In this document: positions 61,345 through 64,000 of the stretch, piece by piece
Numbering within the stretch: position 1 is the stretch's first letter
Layout of the letters: each line of letters opens with the position of its first letter
From: Planosporangium thailandense
GTDB taxonomy: Bacteria > Actinomycetota > Actinomycetes > Mycobacteriales > Micromonosporaceae
DNA: 64,000 nucleotides
Assembly: GCF_011947195.1 (NCBI RefSeq)
Contig: NZ_JAATVY010000004.1
Location: 62,001-126,000, forward strand
Direction: 5' to 3'
The notes under the pieces: generated by a model
Seen by the model: only the letters and a program-made list of their open reading frames with translations
What the model was told of the DNA's origin: nothing
Databases searched by the model: none
Position numbers and translations under genes: made by a program

Positions 61345-62492
61345 CCGGGACCGGCCGGACCCTGCTGGTCACGAACGATTTCCCGCCCCGACCGGGCGGG
61401 ATACAGCAGTTCGTCCACAATCTGGCGGTCCGCCAGCCGGCCGGCTCGGTCGTCGTGTACGCGTCGACCTGGAAGGGCGCGGCGAAGTTCGACGCCGAGC
61501 AGCCGTTCGAGGTGGTGCGCGAGGAGACCGGGGTGCTGCTGCCCACCCCGCGCGTCGCGCGCCGGGCGGCGGAGCTGGCGCGGGCGTACGGCTGCGACAC
61601 GGTCTGGTTCGGAGCGGCGGCGCCGCTCGGGCTGCTCGCCGACGGCCTGCGGCGGAGGGCAGGCATCCGGCGGGCGGTGGCGCTGACCCACGGCCACGAG
61701 GTGGGCTGGGCCGCTCTCCCCGGCGCCCGGTCCCTGTTGCGGCGCATCGGGCGTGGCAACGACGTGGTCACGTACCTGACCGGGTACCAGCGCGATCGGC
61801 TGGCCGGCGTGCTGGACCGGGTGACGAGCCTGGAGCGGCTGGTGCCGGGCGTGGACACCGAGACGTACCACCCGGGGGTCGACGGCGGCCGGGTGCGCGC
61901 CCGGTACGGGCTCGGCGACCGGCCGGTCGTGGTGTGCGTGTCCCGGCTGGTGCCGCGCAAGGGGCAGGATGCGCTGATCCGGGCGCTGCCCGGGATCCGT
62001 CGCCGGGTGCCCGACGCGGTGCTGCTGGTGGTCAGCGGCGGACCGTACCGCGAGAAACTCCAGCGGCTGGCCCGCGACCTCGGCGTGTCCGACGCGGTCG
62101 TCTTCACCGGCTCGGTGTCGTGGGAGGAGCTGCCGGAGCACTACGCGGCGGGCGACGTGTTCGCCATGCCCTGCCGGACCCGGCGCGGCGGCCTCGACGT
62201 GGAGGGGCTCGGCATCGTCTACCTGGAGGCGTCGGCGACCGGCCTGCCGGTCGTCGCGGGGGACTCCGGGGGTGCGCCGGACGCGGTCGTCGACGGTGAG
62301 ACAGGCTACGTGGTGGGAGGGCGGGACCTCGGCGCGATCGCCGACCGGGTCGCCACCCTACTGGCCGACCCGGCGCTGGCCCGCCGGCTGGGCACGGCAG
62401 GACGGGCCTGGGTCGAGGCCGAGTGGGGCTGGCAGCGCCAGGCCGACCGGATGTGGGCCCTGCTGCACGGCGATCCGTCGTATTCTCACTGA
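61341..62492 (+). CDS. pimB: Glycosyltransferase family 4, PimB-like mannosyltransferase
   Basis: About 383 residues, GT-B fold. TNDFPPRPGGIQQFVHNL at the N-terminus and the retaining-GT motif EGLGIVYLEASATGLPVVAGDSGGAPDAV (Glu-x7-Glu) near 290 match PimB, which adds mannose from GDP-mannose to phosphatidyl-myo-inositol monomannoside. Position and length agree with mycobacterial PimB (Rv2188c type, from memory). ATG overlaps the M48 stop. Confidence 0.9.
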   Translation: MTGTGRTLLVTNDFPPRPGGIQQFVHNLAVRQPAGSVVVYASTWKGAAKFDAEQPFEVVREETGVLLPTPRVARRAAELARAYGCDTVWFGAAAPLGLLADGLRRRAGIRRAVALTHGHEVGWAALPGARSLLRRIGRGNDVVTYLTGYQRDRLAGVLDRVTSLERLVPGVDTETYHPGVDGGRVRARYGLGDRPVVVCVSRLVPRKGQDALIRALPGIRRRVPDAVLLVVSGGPYREKLQRLARDLGVSDAVVFTGSVSWEELPEHYAAGDVFAMPCRTRRGGLDVEGLGIVYLEASATGLPVVAGDSGGAPDAVVDGETGYVVGGRDLGAIADRVATLLADPALARRLGTAGRAWVEAEWGWQRQADRMWALLHGDPSYSH

Positions 62493-62561
62493 TCGATCTA
62501 TGGCCCGGCGACGGGGACCGATCTGTGCGACCCTTCCACGGAACGAGGGGAGTGGTACGGC

Positions 62562-63926
62562 GTGCGACGTTCACTGGCGGCCCGGGCCGGCGCGGTGCTG
62601 ACCGTGCTGTTCATCGCGGCGTGCGGCGGGCCGAAGCATCCGCCACGCGACGTGCGCGACCCGGCGGCGTCGCCGATGCCCTCGGTGACCGCGGCGGACT
62701 GGACGACCTACCACCACGACAACAGCCGCGCCGGTGTGGCGCCGGCGCTGGCGCCGCTGGGCACGCTCTCGCAGGCCTGGGAGGCCAGGCTCGACGGAGC
62801 GGTGTACGGCCAGCCCCTCGCCGTGGGCGACCGGATCTTCGCGGCCACCGAGAACGACACGGTGTACGCCCTGTCCGCCGACAGCGGCCGGGTGCTGTGG
62901 TCGACCCACGTCGGCACGCCGGTGCCGCGGTCGAAGCTGCCCTGCGGCAACATCGACCCGCTCGGCATCACCAGCACGATGGTGTACGACCCGGCCACCG
63001 GGCTGCTGTTCGCGCTCGCCGAGATCGCCGGGGGCGAACACGTCCTCGTCAGCATCGACGCCGCCACCGGCGAGATCCGCCAGCGTCGCAACGCCGACCC
63101 GCCGCGCGGTGACCGGCTGGCCCACCAGCAGCGCGGCGCGCTCAACCTGGTCGACGGCCGGGTCTACATCCCGTACGGCGGGCTCGCCGGCGACTGCGCC
63201 AAGTACTTCGGTTCGGTGGTGGCGCTGCCGACCACCGGCGATGCCGGCCCGATCAGCTACACGGTCCCCACTTCCCGGGAGGCGGGCATCTGGGCGCCCG
63301 GCGGCGGGACGCTCATCGGCGGCAGCCTGATGTACGCGGTGGGCAACGGCGAGTCGACGACGGGGTACGACGGCAGCGACTCGGTCCTCGCGCTGAGCCG
63401 CGACCTCAAGCTGGTGGATCGGTTCGCGCCGGCGACGTGGAGCGAGGACAACGCCAGCGATGCCGACCTGGGCTCGATGACCCCGGTCCTGGTCGGTGGG
63501 TACGTGTACGCCGACGGCAAGCGCGGGGTCGGGTACACGTTGCGCCCCGGCCGGCTCGGCGGCATCGGCGGGCAGGTCTCGCAGGCGACGGTGTGCCGGG
63601 CGTTCGGCGCCCCGGCCGTACTCGGGAACACGGTCTACGTCCCCTGCCCCGACGGCCCCCACGCGGTGACGGTCGACCCGTCCGGGGCGATCAAGGTCGG
63701 CTGGAAGTCCGGCGAGGCGGGCGGCGGCTCGCCGGTGATCGGTGGCGGCGCGGTCTGGGTGGTCGACGTCAAGGCCGGCGTCCTGTCCGCGCTCGACCCG
63801 GCGACCGGGGCGGTCCGCCAGCGCATCCAGGTCGGGGACGTGCCGCACTTCGCCTCGCCGACGCTGGCCGGCGGCCGGGCGTACGTGCCGACGATGCGGG
63901 GAGTCGTGGCCGTCGCCGGGGCGTGA
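62562..63926 (+). CDS. PQQ-like beta-propeller repeat lipoprotein
   Basis: 454 residues. Signal peptide with lipobox FIAAC (Cys about 22), so exported and lipid-anchored. The body is a beta-propeller of PQQ-enzyme-type repeats: DTVYALSADSGRVLWSTHVG, VLVSIDAATGEIRQRRNA and VSALDPATGAVRQRIQVG, without an obvious cofactor site. It may scaffold envelope proteins rather than catalyse. GGGGAG precedes GTG 62562 by about 9 bases. Confidence 0.85.
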   Translation: MRRSLAARAGAVLTVLFIAACGGPKHPPRDVRDPAASPMPSVTAADWTTYHHDNSRAGVAPALAPLGTLSQAWEARLDGAVYGQPLAVGDRIFAATENDTVYALSADSGRVLWSTHVGTPVPRSKLPCGNIDPLGITSTMVYDPATGLLFALAEIAGGEHVLVSIDAATGEIRQRRNADPPRGDRLAHQQRGALNLVDGRVYIPYGGLAGDCAKYFGSVVALPTTGDAGPISYTVPTSREAGIWAPGGGTLIGGSLMYAVGNGESTTGYDGSDSVLALSRDLKLVDRFAPATWSEDNASDADLGSMTPVLVGGYVYADGKRGVGYTLRPGRLGGIGGQVSQATVCRAFGAPAVLGNTVYVPCPDGPHAVTVDPSGAIKVGWKSGEAGGGSPVIGGGAVWVVDVKAGVLSALDPATGAVRQRIQVGDVPHFASPTLAGGRAYVPTMRGVVAVAGA

Positions 63927-63959
63927 CTGCCGTGCCTCCGGCGACGGCCGGACCGCCGT

Positions 63960-64000
63960 TTAGAACTTCGGGGTGTCCGGTGCCTCGAGCAGGCCGAGCC
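63960..64000 (-). CDS. Partial gene running off the window
   Basis: TTA at 63960-63962 closes a minus-strand frame whose visible C-terminus reads LGLLEAPDTPKF. Only 12-13 codons are visible, too few to identify. The convergent orientation after the PQQ gene and the open frame to the edge make it plausible. Confidence 0.35.
   Translation of the reverse strand, partial: LGLLEAPDTPKF

Overview
The window is 64 kb of chromosome from a high-GC actinobacterium. Family-level placement near the Micromonosporaceae is my inference from overall gene content; no 16S or other phylogenetic marker is present. Supporting signs are very high GC, many GTG starts, actinobacterial families (DUF4191, DUF3043, DUF4395, cytochrome bcc-aa3 genes), and frequent leaderless promoters. 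No rRNA, tRNA, CRISPR array, insertion sequence, phage gene or plasmid origin was found. The window is ordinary core chromosome with two blocks of accessory genes.

From memory of the Mycobacterium tuberculosis map, the backbone follows the Rv2220-Rv2188 neighbourhood: glnA, an RDD protein, DUF4191, lipA, lipB, a TIGR01777 epimerase, an E2 acyltransferase, leucyl aminopeptidase, gcvT, cobS/cobT, DUF3043, glycerate kinase, erpA, adoK, ctaC, ctaF, qcrBAC, ctaE, trpD, a DEDD-exonuclease/UvrC-like protein and pimB. Against that backbone, 8.5-14.6 kb (MMPL transporter, O-acyltransferase, large membrane protein) and about 25.4-32.7 kb (site-2 protease, MarR, aldo-keto reductase, WG/TPR protein, ABC exporter) look like lineage-specific insertions.

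Layout. 0-5 kb: hemerythrin fragment, penicillin-acylase-type Ntn hydrolase, GNAT acetyltransferase, and glnA with a GlnR-like operator. 5-19 kb: lipoate synthesis (lipA, lipB) together with two of its users, the lipoylated E2 and lipoamide dehydrogenase (lpdA). 19-25 kb: aminopeptidase, gcvT (the glycine cleavage system also uses lipoate), and late cobalamin assembly (cobS plus a cobU-cobT-like fusion). 25-33 kb: the accessory block. 33-38 kb: murA, nadA, glycerate kinase, erpA (Fe-S insertion, relevant to the Fe-S enzymes LipA and NadA) and adoK. 39-41 kb: DUF4395 protein, TusA-like protein and cysteine desulfurase. 41-49 kb: respiratory chain genes; ctaC-ctaF converge on ctaE-qcrC-qcrA-qcrB, with a ctaG-like assembly factor divergent from ctaE; ctaD is not here. 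49-64 kb: trpD, alpha/beta hydrolase, Lrp ligand-binding domain, nucleotidyltransferase-Nudix pair, RelA/SpoT paralogue, DEDD-GIY-YIG protein, NYN protein, a PIN/AbrB toxin-antitoxin pair, M48 protease, pimB and a PQQ-propeller lipoprotein.

Recurring signals. At least 12 genes on both strands have a TANNNT hexamer exactly 7 bases before an ATG/GTG and no Shine-Dalgarno, implying leaderless mRNAs; this decided several start codons. Convergent genes are separated by long near-perfect hairpins, two of which share a TCATGATCCTGAAGG core. The most unusual protein is the CobU-CobT fusion, whose CobT half lacks the family's (E/D)MGIGNT motif. I did not find a clearly new multi-gene system.
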